Shown here piece after piece: positions 21,301 through 36,300 of a stretch of DNA of 64,000 bases. Origin of the DNA: Owenia fusiformis (taxonomy: Eukaryota > Annelida > Polychaeta > Sabellida > Oweniidae); the NCBI GenBank assembly GCA_903813345.2, contig CAIIXF020000005.1, forward strand, positions 3,418,356-3,482,355, in the 5' to 3' direction. Below the pieces are notes generated by a model that had not been told where the DNA came from, searched no databases, and saw nothing but the letters and a program-made list of their open reading frames with translations. Position 1 is the first letter of the stretch; each line of letters opens with the position of its first letter. The translations under genes were made by a program, and so were the position numbers.

Positions 21301-24300
21301 GACTTAAAGTGAACCATACAAAGAAATAAGTGCTTGATTCAACCTATAGAACATATAGCCATAATTTTGTATTATCCTATTTCTGATATTATAATGTTCC
21401 TTCTTTTTGTTTTTTTCTGTTGTTTTGGTTTGTTCAGGAAACAAAATATGTTAATGTGAATCAGACCATCATGAGACTTCATTTCAATCTGACTCCTTGT
21501 TTACAGTTTTTTCTTTAAATTCATTAAAAAATGCAACAAATAAATAGAAAAATTCTACTTTATGATCATGATCTTTACTGCTAAACATATTTGTTGCAAT
21601 GAATGTTTTTTAAACCAGTTATAGTTGTTTTTTATTATTATATATATTGCAGGACCAAAATGTATTCATTTTGTATAACGGTCTATATCCACCCCAGGAT
21701 TTCCACTAGCTGGAACTTAATAGTTAGGTTTATAGTCAAGTCCCTTAGCTCCGTATCTACTCTCTGAATTTGTGACGTCGTAGATCTGATGAGCGGGTGA
21801 TATCAGCGGGTGATATATATCAGCGGGTGATATATATATATCACCTGCTGATATCACCCCTCACTTCAGATATCCATATATTCCTGCATGTTATTTACCT
21901 GTAACACTACTAAATATGGAATAATAAGTACTGATAATTAATGATATGAGGTTTAGACACATCTAATTATGTTAAGCATTTTTGTCATCTTCTTGCTGCA
22001 TTATATTCAGAATGTAGAATTGCTTTATCCAGCTCTTCATTACACTGTACATGTATTTTCTTTATTTATAGATGAAGTTTTGTTTATGAATGAACAATTG
22101 CATTTACAAACTATTGGCCTCCCTGCTGACTCCCTGCAACTGAACAGTAGCCTAGGAGGTAACCAGGGTATCGGGGAGGTTGTCACCGTAGAAACCAGAA
22201 TCAACATGCCATTTGGAATGTTGAGTGACTTTAGCATCGATATAGGTAAGGCTTTTGATATTACATATATTTTGCTCACTAGATAAAATACTGGGCATTT
22301 GTAAGTCCTTCTGAAAAGTCCTTAGACATTTGTATATTCACTACTAAACATAAGATCCTTGGACTCTATAAAACATATGAAATCTTTTGTGCATGTCTTT
22401 TAAAACCAAGGCTTCTAAAATATATAAAAATTAACTCGTACCATGTGAGCACCTACCAGTGTTCACCGTGTGACAAATCATAACACCACCTAGAAGGTTG
22501 ATCTTAATTACCAGATGTTCATGTATGTCCATTTCTCAATTTCTCACACATTTTGGTTTTCAGAATTTAAATCTGATATAAGCCCAGTGCCTATATCGAT
22601 GTTATCAGGTCAGCTAGATGCTCCTAGTTACATAGTGATGTCCAACCCTAACAAAAAAGACATTACTGGAGGTGGTTTTGAAGAAATTTCCTCAAGGAAA
22701 CGTCGTGCAGTAGCCCTAAACAATGGATACACATTGAAAAATTGGTATATCGGTGAAATTACAAACCCAAAGTCCAGTGGAAATAATGCAGCACCACTCA
22801 AATTTACAGTAAGTATTATTTCAAGAACATAGTAATGGAAATGAACATAAATGGTGGAAATAAATGTTTTTGTATATTGATACAGAGAAATATTATTTGA
22901 AGTGTAGACAAAATGGCACGATTTATTTTTGCACATTATATTTGATCATATCCTATATTTTCACATTGTATGAGTCTATTACAATTCATTTGTTTTTTTC
23001 CAAGATGTATATATTATATCCTCTGTTTTTACATTCAACACAATTACAGTGTTCAATAATTGTTTTATTGGTTAAAAGCTAGGATGAAGATAAGAAGTAA
23101 CAGCTAGAAATCTGTGACGTTTGTTGAGTTCTGGTCGCAAAATTAAAAATGCGCTGGATCTTTAGTAAGACTGATCCCTATAGGTATGTGTACATGTATG
23201 GTATGTTAATGTGCTTCAGGTGAGCTATGTGATTCCCCACACATATAGTGGAAATGATGGGGGCATTCAAGTCTCTGGTATCGCCAAGCTCCCGTCAGGA
23301 CCCGTCATATTTGCCTCTGGTAACAGCACATTTGGCACGCCACAATTGGAGATCTTCAAAACAATGCAGGTATGACAATGCCGATGTTGAATTTCATCTT
23401 ACATGGAAATGTATGTGTTTGCTATAGTCCATTCATCCATTTTTCTGTTCAGTTGATAACCTGGTACCAGTTAGATTTAGACTGATGCCTGGTTGTAAAA
23501 TTTTTCAAGATTTAAGAATTTGACATTTTTTCACTTGAACCTTGAACATCGCTTTACCAACTTAGGTCATTAATTGTACCTCAAGAGTTATGCATGAGTA
23601 ATTCAGAAGTAAGGTTGTATGTAAGGTTGTATGTTTATTTCATTTCCAGGTGGTTGACAATACAACCGTTCCACATACAGTTCGCTTCAATGTGACTGTA
23701 TCCCACGCGGCAACCACCACAGCACCCGCCTATGACATCACAATTTACGATGCTGCAGATGAATTTGACATATTTTTCTATAAAGACTTCCAGCCAGGCC
23801 TGGGGACCCCTGGGCTGAGAATCACTAACAAAGACAAAGCCATCGCCTATGAGCTTACTAAACTTGATGGTAAATAAAACTATTTCTATAAGGATAAATA
23901 ATAAAATAATCACAAAAATTGAATATATCCTAAAATATTTTGGAACCTTTCACAAGTGTGAGAACAAATAACTACTGTAAAGTTATAAAGACAAGTAACA
24001 TAGTAAAGTACAGTAACACCTGTATATCCAAACACCTCTTTAATACAAACACTTCTCAATGTGAACACTTCTCAGTCCCAAATTTGTGATCTCCCATTGA
24101 CTCACGTATTTAAAAAATCTTGAAATGTGAGCACCTGGCAATCTGAACCTCTCTTCCAGTGGCACTCTGAGTAGACAGGTTTTACTGTATTGTCATTGTG
24201 TATTGTATTTGTGTACTGTCATAGTATTGTATTTGTGTACTGTCATTGTGTTTTATATTTGTATACTGTCATTGTATATTGCAGTTGGAGCGGAAATGTT

Positions 24301-27300
24301 TCTATCATATGAAGCCATACCTAGTGGGGATGGCAGGGACCTGGTGGAATTCGTGAAGTACTACAATGCATCATTCGTATTCAGGAGTGCCAAACCAAGC
24401 ACTTATGGGGCAAGTTTTCTCTTTAATTAAAACTATTGTATACAAGAACCCTAATTCAAAATTTTGTTTTGAGGTTATTCTATTATTTTTTAAATCCTTG
24501 AATTTCCAGAATGGGAATAATGCGCGATTCATGAATCGTGTTCCTGTTTATTCTGTCTGTGTAAGATGGTGCAGTCCCGTAGCCAGGATTTGCCAAGGGG
24601 GGGTTCAATTTTCAAAAATTTCCAGGGGGGGTTCACATTTGACAATTTTGGCCCAAATTAGGCTAAAATCACTAGAGAAGTGCTCAAAATGGTCAAAAAC
24701 TGCATGATTTTGAAAGAATTTTTGGCCAGGGGGGGGTTCGCCCGAACCCTGCGAACCCCCCCTGGCTACGGGCCTGTGGTGTCTGTCACAAATGAACTGT
24801 TTACTGTTATAATTTCCCTTTTGCATTGTATTAAAATGATATATATACAATAATCTTTCAGGTATGAAATTTCAGATAGTATTTTTAATTGCCAATCATT
24901 CTGTTTTTCAGAATGGAAATGTATACACTCCTTCCCTGAAAGGGCCACTGATTAGTCCTGTATGTGTCAACACTACGATGAATGAACTCTCAAATGTAAG
25001 TTTCAACATGGCAACATAGCAATCAGTCTTGCTTGATGTCTAGTTCGCTATTTCCCAAACCAGAGAATTGTGGGATGCAGCAATGTATGACATAACTAAT
25101 ATGAAAATTTAATCTTATAGTACATAATATTTTTTTTTGTTTAAATATTTATTCATTCATCCATTGTTATACACTGTAACATAATGACATACATGAATTA
25201 TTGCATAATCATAGTAGATTGCACATATTATTATGTTTTGGACATAGTATATGAATCAGGGGGCTCTGCAAGACATTGTGAATTTTTGTCAGTCTTGGAC
25301 CTCAACATTGATAATGTTTATTCCATTTTAGTTGTTCCTGAACCATGGCTTCACTGCGCTCTTGATTTGTGTTGGTGTTCTGGTTGGATTTGTTTTGACA
25401 ATTGTTGTCATAGTGATCATCATGAGGTTCATGAAACAAGGACTATTTGCTGATGTCAGACCAGCCTCTGCCATAGATGTACGTTGAATAATTTCTTTTA
25501 TGAATATTTTTTAATCTTTCACGTCACCACCACAACTTTTGTTTGTCTTTTGGTGTTTGGCTTTCAGGGTTTGTAACAAATGGCAGTCAGATGGTGACAT
25601 TTTGCATGTGAATGCCTTGATATTTCAATACACTTACATGTATGGTAGATAAGTAGATAACATGATAGGCCAAGTAATAAAAACATAGTTTAATGATCAG
25701 TACCTCTTTAAATTGTCAGTGTGTCACTAAATTAAAGTGCCAAGATAACATTTTTGATATGTAAATCTTGGTTAATAAATATTACCTGGTCTGATTTATT
25801 CAAATGATTTCAATTTTACAAAATGTGTTAGATACATGACTGCTGTGACTTTTAAATTATGTATTTCTAAATGAATTAGTTTGATTTCGGTGACCTTCAC
25901 CCCAAAAGGATGGAAAATTCATTATTTTATTCATTGTCTTGCAGAACCGAGTGAGACAGGCTGGAGGTAGGGGTCTAATCATGGATCCTGAGGCCCTTGG
26001 TAAAGGGGGGTACACCATCCAAAGTGGGGGCATGGTTGGTGCAGCAGATAGTATTATCATTATTATCACTATGAAAGACAAGCTACAATGCCAGCGGGAA
26101 TTAGATAAGTGAGTGCATTATGAGTGTAATGAATTACAGCACTTTCTGAGTGCCCTTATATAGAATAGATATATCATATTATGAGTTCGACCCACCCCCG
26201 GCCAAAAATTCTTTCAAAATCATGCAGTTTTTCATCATTCTGATGTGATTTTGGCCATTTTTGGACCAAAATTGTCAAAAGTGAACCCCCCTGGAATTTT
26301 TCAAAAATCAAGGAGGATTGGCTCCCAGGATCGAAACTCGATATTTTCCAACAATGAAAACGTCGAAATGTCGTTATTTTCTGAAATTAAAACCGACTAT
26401 AAATTCAAAATAAACAGTTCAAAAGATTCGAACCAATATCTCGATCATTTCTTGTGAGTTTTGGAATTTTTCGTTTGGAAATAAGACCAAAATTCACGAT
26501 TTAAATGTTGAAGTGAACAAAATGGCGGCTGTTTGAATTCGAATTTTGTATTACGACATACCCATATATGGGACAGAATATCGGTGGTGCACTCTGGGAG
26601 CCAATCCTCCTTGTCAAAAATTAAACCCCCCCTTGGCAAATCCTGGCTACTGTTCTGTATTATCATCATGAGTAAATCTTGCTGTGAAATTCTAAACATA
26701 ACATCTAAAAAGGATCTATATTTAAAGCTCATTTTACGAATTGTGAAAATAAGAAATACTGACTACTTTTTTCAAACACTAGTCATGTGTATAGAAATTT
26801 TAACAAGTTTCAGTTAAAGTTTAAATAATAATTAGCAATATTTTTGTTTTAGTCTTGACATTCAAGAGACCATAGAAATTGACCAAGATATAGAGAAAGA
26901 GCGCAACAATGCTACGAAGGAAGCCACCGTCCTGTTGGTCCAAAGTATGCGTCAAAACAATGACATAACCAAGCAGACGGAAGATAAATGCCTCAACAAT
27001 TTCCAGAAAGTCGTCAAAGATCTGGAGAAGAGAATGGAAAGCGAATATAAGACTCAAATCCAAGATTCTATCAAATTGTACAGCATAAAAAACAAGGTAA
27101 TATTACTCTTTTACCATCAATAATATCTTATTGCCTTGTCATTGTTTTATGTAAAGTAAAGCAAACCGTATGATTCAATTCCTTCATTGATGTATTATGG
27201 CTCATTCGATGCTAAATCATGGCCCCAGAGCACTATTTCATCTCTTCATGAAATACATTTACCATCAGCCATACAGATACTTTTTATGTTTGCTTGCTGT

Positions 27301-30300
27301 AAACTATCACAAAATGTTTTAAAAATACAGGATGACCCAAAAAGCAGAACCCTAACACTTATATTCAAATATTTCGGTGGTCACCAGTAAGCATCTGTAA
27401 CAAATGGCAGGTGATGACATTTTGCATATAAATGCCTTGTTAATTGGGTCACCCTGTACTACCATGCATGATCTCAACACATTGTTGCTATTGCAGGAGA
27501 GGATGACAGAGTTGCTGTTGAAGCAGGAGAAAGAGCTGAAGGGACTCAGGTACAATGCTACAAGTGCCCAAATGGATGAGAAGGAACTGATGGAGCTGAC
27601 AGTTCTCATACAACAACAGCATGAAACAGAGCAGAATGAACTGAAGTGCAGACTGAAACTTGAACAGGATGAAGATCTGGAGAAACTCAGGAAGGTAAAA
27701 TGTTTTAATGGATTTTCAATTTATAATGTATATTTAATGTTACGGAATGACCAAATATTAACCCTTATCCTCCCGATTAAAATGGTGAAAAAGTGCAATT
27801 TTGCCCCTTTCTGAAAGCTTAAAATCAAGGTTGAAATAATTACTTTTCAATTTTTTTTAATTTTAAATTGATGGAGAAGACCAATTCAAAAACACATTTC
27901 ACCTAGTTTCTTCGCTATCATCCCCGTGTGTCATACTTCACCTGTTCCAAATCTGCTCTAGTTTCTTCTGAACTGCCTTTTCTATCAATTTATCAGTATC
28001 ATGGTCATATAAACAGCTTTAGTTGCAAGAAAATCGATCGTTTTTTATTTTTCAAACCAGAAATGGTAGTGCTGACATGACATAATCATGAAATCACAAA
28101 ATAATCAGTTTAACTCAATGTCTCCGAATCTATACAAGGGGTTGTAGCTGACCGCGCTTTAAATTGTGTCTGGGAGGATAAGGGTTAAGGCACATACATT
28201 GTTCAATCATACTGGTATACCTGGTACATCTATACATAGTAAATGAAATATACAGTTTCTGTATTTTCCATATGTTTGTAGGAGCATGTGATAAGACACA
28301 GAATGGCTCTGAAAGAATCACAGCAACAACTTCTAAAAGATGTTATCGATGACGGTAAACTGGTGGAAGAACAAGCTGATTGGTTAATAAAAGAGCACAT
28401 GAAAAACCAAAGTAACCTCGAGACTTTATACGATGATGAGATCTCTAAACAGAGGATGGCCCTGGAGGAAAAATTAGCAAGACGTCGGGCACTTGCTGCA
28501 ATACATGAGCAGAATGATGATAATGAGAGTGATCTGTTGAATACACTGGCCTCACAGCAACTCAAGACTATACAGAAAGCAAAAAAGTGAGTTCAATCAT
28601 ATCATTAATTTTACTTGCGAACCGCTTGAGTGTATCACTTGTATTGAGTAAACTTGTTGACTTCAGAAACATTTCATAAGTCAGCTTGTTTAATAGAAAG
28701 GAAATAAATCCAGTGGTATTAGTTTTATTTATTACTTAGAACAGTGATCTCCCCAGCAAGTGGGTGCTGCATTTACTTTAGACTTTAATAATAGGCATGC
28801 ACCCACCCGAGAATCCATTTGCACCCACTTGAAAATAAGAAAATTCATGAAAAAAGGCAAACTAGTATCTTGACCAAATTTGGTCTAAATTGTGAAAATA
28901 AGTATTTCGGACCCACTTGAAAAACCCTGAGGGAACATTGTATTGTACAATATACATAATTTAATAATAATATTGTTGTTGTCAACCTCAGAGAGAGCAG
29001 TATCACTCAGGAAGAAGCTGAGCGCCTCATGGAACAAGTGAAGGATGACATGATGAAGGCAAAGGAAGGTCATGATAAAGAACGCGAAAAACAGGAGGCA
29101 GCTTTACAAAAGACACTCACTGAACGCAAGAAAAAGCGCATGAATGACTTGGTAGGAAATATTTGTTAGTTATCCTAAAATATACACTTCAACATAGAGC
29201 TGTGTTAGATGATGACCATTAAAACACTCAAAATGCTAAGAATGGCATCTCTTTAAAGTAATTGCAATGGACCTCTTGGTTTTATATGTTTTTTTAAATT
29301 TGAACTCAAATTATTATTTTCTTCAAAAAATAATTTTTCACCCATCTAAACAGGGATAAAAGATATATAATGTTTCATTATGTATAACTTGCGTTTGATA
29401 GATTTACAAATAGCTGAAGAGAAACAACCTTCAGGCCCATAGCCAGGATTTGCCAAGGGGGGTTCACTTTTTGAAAAATTCCAGGGGGGGTTCACTTGTG
29501 ACAATTTTGGTCCAAAAATGGCCAAAATCACTTAAAAAGTGCTCAGAATGGTGAAAAACTGCATGATTTTGAAAGACTTTTTGACCAGGAGAGGGGTTCG
29601 CTCGAACCCATCGAACCCCCCTGCCTATGGGCCTGACCTTTTGCTCTAAACATCCACTCATAGATTTCCTTCATGTTGTAGAAAAAGCAGCACCAACTAG
29701 AGAGAGATAATTTCCAGAGAGAACACAAGAACACAAGCTCCATTGGAACAGGTATGTTATACTATCATCTCTCATATACAAGTAGATTTTACAAAACTGT
29801 ATCATTAAAGGTAAAATAAGATAAAGAAAGTGATGTTGTGCAAGTCGGAAATAAAGTTCCATAACACTCATACATGTATCATCATTGTCAAGTATTAGTT
29901 AATGACAACACAGAATGAAATCCTGTGCTAAGGGCTGATGTGAAAGTCAGTCTACCCCAGTGGGGATTGAACCCACGACCCCTCGCTAGCTGTGGGTGTG
30001 GTGCTTTCAAAATTAATATAATTATTGAAGAATTTCATTTTTGATTCTGTGTTTAAGCTTTAATACATGTATAAAATATATCAATTAATGTACATTTGCT
30101 ATTGTTATTTCAGACACCATAGATCTAATAGTGAAGAAGCAGCAAATGTTCTCGTGCCAGCGTGCAGAGATGAATGACCTTGAGAATACGATAGATACAG
30201 AACAAGCAGAAGACCTCTCCAAGGTCAATAAAACCATTACTAAGGACACAGAAGACAATCTCAAAGACACTAGAGGACAATTACTAGATAAATTAAAAAA

Positions 30301-33300
30301 AGAAGGTACAGTTATAGCTGTCTAATCAAATGCAAGTCGGCAGGTGTTCACAAGTCGGCAAGTGTTCACCTTTTGAACACTTTATAACATGGGAGTCTAT
30401 GTCAAATTAGAAGATGGGACCAAAAAAGTTAATTTCGAGAAGTATGGGATTCAAGGTTACAGCATCTCCCTAAGAGTCTGTCAATATATGTTGCAAATCT
30501 TAAAAGTATTTTAGTTCATGAATTGTTGCATACTTCAAAACTCAAAACTGAAGAGTTATTCATGTAGTTATTATTGTTTTTTTTTTATTGAAGCAGATGT
30601 TCTTATTTTGATAATGCTATTTTCTCCCCTGTTTGTAGGAGTGAGTCAGGATCAGTTGAAGAAGATCCTTGCCAAACATGAGAAAGAAGTGACAGCTCTG
30701 AAGGTTGCTCAAGAAGAAGAGAAGAATCAGCAAGAGATCAACTTCCGAGTAAGAACAGTTTTTTATATACATTAAAGGTAGAATGAGAAATATGTAGGGT
30801 TAAAAATTGATCCAATGTTTCATCCACTAGACCTGAAACTTGATTTGAGATTAGACCCCACACTCATAATTACTAGAGTGCTCGAGCGCTCGAGCAATGC
30901 ACCTCCGATACGAGCTGTATCGATACATAAAATGAATATCGGTCGTATCGTTTTTTGACCGGAAGTCCTGTCTTACTTACCCAAAGGAAGGGAAAAACTC
31001 AGCACTTAGAGATGACAGACAGTCATAGTTATGTATCTTGCTTGCCACCTTCGTTTGCCCCTCTAGTTCCCGAATATCACACGTCGTTAAGATGTTTTAA
31101 TCGATGTTAGCATATTTTACACCTTTCTTTGTTTGATGTGAAATTAACGTAATCCGGCTGAAGTACTTCCGGCTTTACACGTTTGAAAAATTAGAACTAA
31201 AAGTCAGTTTTACTTCAATTTACGCTGTATCATTGTATCGTATCGTGAGGTCAGTATCGTAGATACGTATCGATATTCAATTTCTGCTATCGTGGTACCC
31301 CTAATAATTACAGGGTAAAGAATGCTTAGATAAGTCTATACTTATACTTCACACATATCTGTACACTTGTTCTGCTTTTGAAAATAAAGAAAGGATGAAA
31401 AATGATTTAGCCATAATATTTTTGAATTTCCTAAATTTTGTTGCAGAAAAAACTTGCCAAACAACGTAAAGCGTGGAGTGAGCGCAAAGAACAAGAGAGA
31501 TTAGATCAGGAGAGACTCAGGGAGCATGAGGAACATGTTGTACAGTAAGTTCAATCTCATCTCCATGACAACATGTTGTCATGGTGGTGATTTTTCAAAC
31601 ACACGGGCATGTCAGCAACACTTCATATGTATAGAATGCCAGAACATGAACATGTTTACAGTGAGGCAATCCTCTGGAACTGTTCTCAAGGGTATATAAC
31701 AAAAATATTAAGATCAAAGTCAATGAATTTGACATCCTTTTGGTTGCTGTGTTTCATGCCCATTTCTCATCCGTGCAATACAAAGTAAATTATTTTCACA
31801 GTTCCACTTTCATGTATTTCAGTCTATCATTTGTTCCTGTCATGATTTCTTTATGTTTTTGAGACAATGTTTCATGTCATGAATTCCTTTTATTTCCAGT
31901 AAATTGATAGCTAGTCAGTCAGCGATGTCTGAGGAGGAGCGAGAGAGGATCTTAAAGGAACATGAGAAGCAGATGGTGAAACTTGAGAACAGCCTCACAC
32001 TCAATAAACTACAGCAAAAGAGGAAATTTGAGGAGAAATTAGCTCAAAAACGTGAGGCACATATGCAGAAACTTGAGAAAAAACAGAATCTGGAGAAAAA
32101 GGTATGATACTGCTGACAATTTTTGCCGCTAGAAAAATCTCAAATGAAGAATAAGATATTTCATGTGGAAAAACAGCTATAGAGTGCATTATATAAAGGC
32201 TATTTTGAATTGCAGAAACAGGAAAAGTCTCAGGCCAAAGATTCAGATGCTGAAGAAGATGAAAAGCATACTGCCCAAATAGAGTTGATGAAGAAGCATG
32301 CTAAACAGAAGATTGCTGTTCTTGAAGGAGAGAAACTCAAACTAGATGATGAACTGGAGGAGGTATAGTACATTCTCTGCTTTAAACCTCGTAGAACTGT
32401 ATTATTTTCTCGGAAATTATTTTTTATTTACTATCAAGGTTCATAAGGCTTTCATATGTTGAAATAGGCTATCATACATGTATATTAAGTTAGGCCATAA
32501 TATGTTGAACAAATAGACTATCATATGTTGATATCATTTTTTGAATGAGGCCATCATATGTTGAACGTAGACTATTATATGTTTAGATAGGCTATCATAT
32601 GTTGAATTAGGCCATCATATGTTGAACATAAACTGTCATATGTTAAATTAGGCCATCATATGTTGAACATAAACTATCATATGTTGAAATAGGCTATCAT
32701 ATGTTGAAATAGGCCATTGTATGTTGAACATAGACTATCATATGTTGAAATAGGCTATCATATGTTGAATTAGGCCATCATATGTTGAACATAAACTGTC
32801 ATATGTTAAATTAGGCCATCATATGTTGAACATAAACTATCATATGTTGAAATAGGCTATCATATGTTGAAATAGGCCATTGTATGTTGAACATAAACTA
32901 TCATATGTTGAAATAGGCTATCATATGTTGAAATAGGCCATTGTATGTTGAACATAGACTATCATATGTTGAAATAGGCTATCATATGTTGAAATAGGCC
33001 ATTGTATGTTGAACATAAACTATCATATGTTGGAATAGGCTATATATGTCGCCACTTCATTTTGTAGATCCGGGTTGAGATGATGCAGGAGCGTGCTATG
33101 GCCTTGAAGTCCCAGGAAGAACGATTAGGTGCCCTAATGGCCACTCTTCAAATGGAAAAAGCGAAGGAGGTAAATAAATAATAGGACCTGCCAATCCAAA
33201 CACTTTTGGCCCGTCCCACTGGCATTATACAGGTTAAATGGTTTTGTCCAGAATGTTCAGTGAATTTAATCTGCTAGCAGATGAGATCAAACCACTTACC

Positions 33301-36300
33301 CTTTAGTAAGAAGCATGAGAATTTCTGAATTATATGAGGTGAGCCCAAGAAATTGCATACTGAGTCATATTTATTGTTTTCTAGATGGTTAAGATAGAAG
33401 AACAACAGAAGGCTATACATAACCTCAAGTCTAATCTAATGGATGACCTGAATGAGAGAGGTGTCTTGTCCGACCCAGAATGCCAAAGAGTAATTGAGAC
33501 TCACCAGAAAAACCAGGAAGTGTTACAAGAGAAACTGGAGGCACAGAGACTCAAACAAGAGAAGGTTAGTGCTTTTTAGAAAAAATTTATATTTATTTCT
33601 GAACAAATAGAAGTACTATACTAGTATACAGTAAGCAGTACTACAACCAGTTTTGGCCATGAAAGGTCAATATCACTTTTTCTCATATGACTAACAAAGA
33701 TACAGCCATCTTTTCCCCATGCAAGATATTGCCATCTTTCATCCTAAAAAGTCACACGTGTAAGATGAGATTTACTTGTGACATCACTGGTCTATAAACA
33801 TCAACAACATAGCAACAAATACACCGTTGCTAAGAGTATCCATGCTCATTCTACAAAACTAAGCTGTGACGTCATAACAATGGAGCTTTGTTGCCTCGTG
33901 TATCCATGTATTTTCTACAATATTGTTATGACGTCATAACAATTGAAAGATGAAGTTCCTGTAATCTCAAGCTATTTTCACCCAGTTTTGCCATGAAAAC
34001 GTGAAAATAAAGCATAATACAGAGTCATATGAGAAAAACTTTCTTGTACTCGTACCTGTGCAAGATCGTCCATTCTTGACTCGCTTTGATAATGTTTCTT
34101 TATCTCGTCTGCGACTCGATAAAGAAGAATTATCAAAGCTCATCAAGAATGGACGATCTTGCACAGGTACTCATATAAGAACCTCTATATCTTACTTAGT
34201 TTACACAAAGCTATCTCCTGAGATGGCTATGTGCAAATATAATAAACTTTATCAATCAACAAAAATGAAAAGATATGTTGGTTTATTGTTAAAGCTCATC
34301 AAACGTGCACATTCAATTCATATTATGAGCCTATTTTCTAAAATGTGATGCAAGTAACTACAGTTTTACACTGTCTTGCAATCACTCAAAAAGCTAATGG
34401 TCAGTGATACAATCAATAGAGACAAATGTTGCATGGCTTCCACCCTAGTGGTGTATTATTATGAAAATTTTATTAAAGAAATATAAGCAGATACAGATTT
34501 ATTTTCATTTTAACCTATCTCTCTGTTTGCAAGTAATAAAGCACTATTTAGTCTGGAATTAACATGTTACTTTTTTCTAACATGCCTTAGAGGCTAAACA
34601 AGCTACTTCAGAGGAGTTGTAGGTCACTGCTACATGACTTGCTCATCAACCAAACAGCTGAGGTGTTTCATGATATAGTGCCAGAAGGTGACATTGAGGT
34701 GACAATCACTCAAAAGTCACATTACCCATACACAGATAGTCACATATTAATAGTCACATGACACATGAATAGTCATATTTCTTATATAGATAGTTGCATG
34801 ACATGAATCATCCTTTTGGTATGCATGTTTACCACTTTCGGTAATATCACGATATTATCAATATGTTTTTCTGTGTGACATTATGTCACATATTTGGATA
34901 TATGTTGCATTATGAAGGTAAAACAAGACAGCCAAAATTGAGGTCACTGCTGCAAACTTCACTCACTGAAATATACAACATTTTGAAGATAACCTGGTCC
35001 AGATCCCTAATTTATGTATGGATGGTTGAACTTCTATAGCTAAGGATCAGTTGGTCAAAAACAGGTCACTAATACATGTAATGTACCTACGTCAGTTCTG
35101 ATATGAATAGATACTGCATAAAATGAAATATTGATGATGAAGTTATTTCTTTGCCATTTGCTGTAGAATGTAAAACAGAAATAGCAACTTAAAATTTGGA
35201 ATTGATTGAAGAATAACATTGATGATTTTAGTGGGTGATAATAGAGTAACTTTTAAACGAATATTGTATGTTTTTATGAATGACTTAAGCTCTCTTTCTA
35301 CTTGCAGTTGCTGAGAAAGAGGATGTCCGAGCGCCTGATGTCCAGGGAGGCCACAATGGTTCAGACGCAAGAGAGAGAACTTTCCAACCTTTTAGACTCA
35401 TGTAGGAGCAAATCTGCAGCCAGAATCAAGCGTGCCATGCTGGTACATAAACATACACTGCAGATGGAGCAATTTAGGTATGTTCTATGCTTATTAATAT
35501 TCATGATATTTATAAAAGGTCAAGGCCATTTCTGAAGTTCTCTTGGATTTGAAAAATCAATGATTTTGATATTAAAATGGTCATATTTTGTTTATACAAG
35601 TTATACAAGAGTACATGTATATAGAACACATTGTATTGGCACAGGGGCTCCGGTTTTTCATTTATGGCTGATATGACATTGGTTCAGGTACATCTCATTT
35701 TTACTCAAGATTTTTATCCCAGTTTCATATTTTTGTTATGAATTGTAGGAACCGCATGGAGAAGGAATTGAGTCAGACAGTAGAGGACATGAGGAGACAG
35801 AACAAAGCACGACGCCTACAGGTCATGCAAGAACAGGTAACAAAGAATCAATAATAGTGTCCATTGATTAACACTTTAAGCTTTCAAAATCCTATATCAT
35901 ATGTGACATAAAAGATGCAACAAGAAACATTAATTATGTTTTAACAAATCATATTTTCTATTATGTCACCATGTATTACCTTTACATACCTAGTACCTAT
36001 TGAAGCATTTGTATTGGAGTCATTGGAAAAGTAGGAGGCCATATAGTCCTATATAGCCCATTTCATTTATTACCATGACAACATTATGATGCTATATTTC
36101 AATTCTACCAAATTTACATAGCCTCTAAGCACCCTTAATATGCTTTAGTGTGATTTAGTTACCATACACATTACCATACACTTTTCTTCCATTTTGTTTT
36201 AGGAAATGCAATTCATGTCTGGTTTGATCCGACTAGGCAAACTAAAAGTTGGTGAACTTCTGAATGTGCTAGGAATGCTGTTTCCCCGTAAGTCTGGGGA

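Noticed and set aside
33660-34040. Inverted words ctttttctcatatgac and gtcatatgagaaaaa around 33676 and 34024
   Set aside because: Too short and spaced too far to define an element beyond the adjacent hairpin.
34001-34348. 115-codon frame reading through the hairpin at 34052-34170
   Set aside because: Open because the inverted repeat lacks stops. No similarity, no splice context with EVC2.
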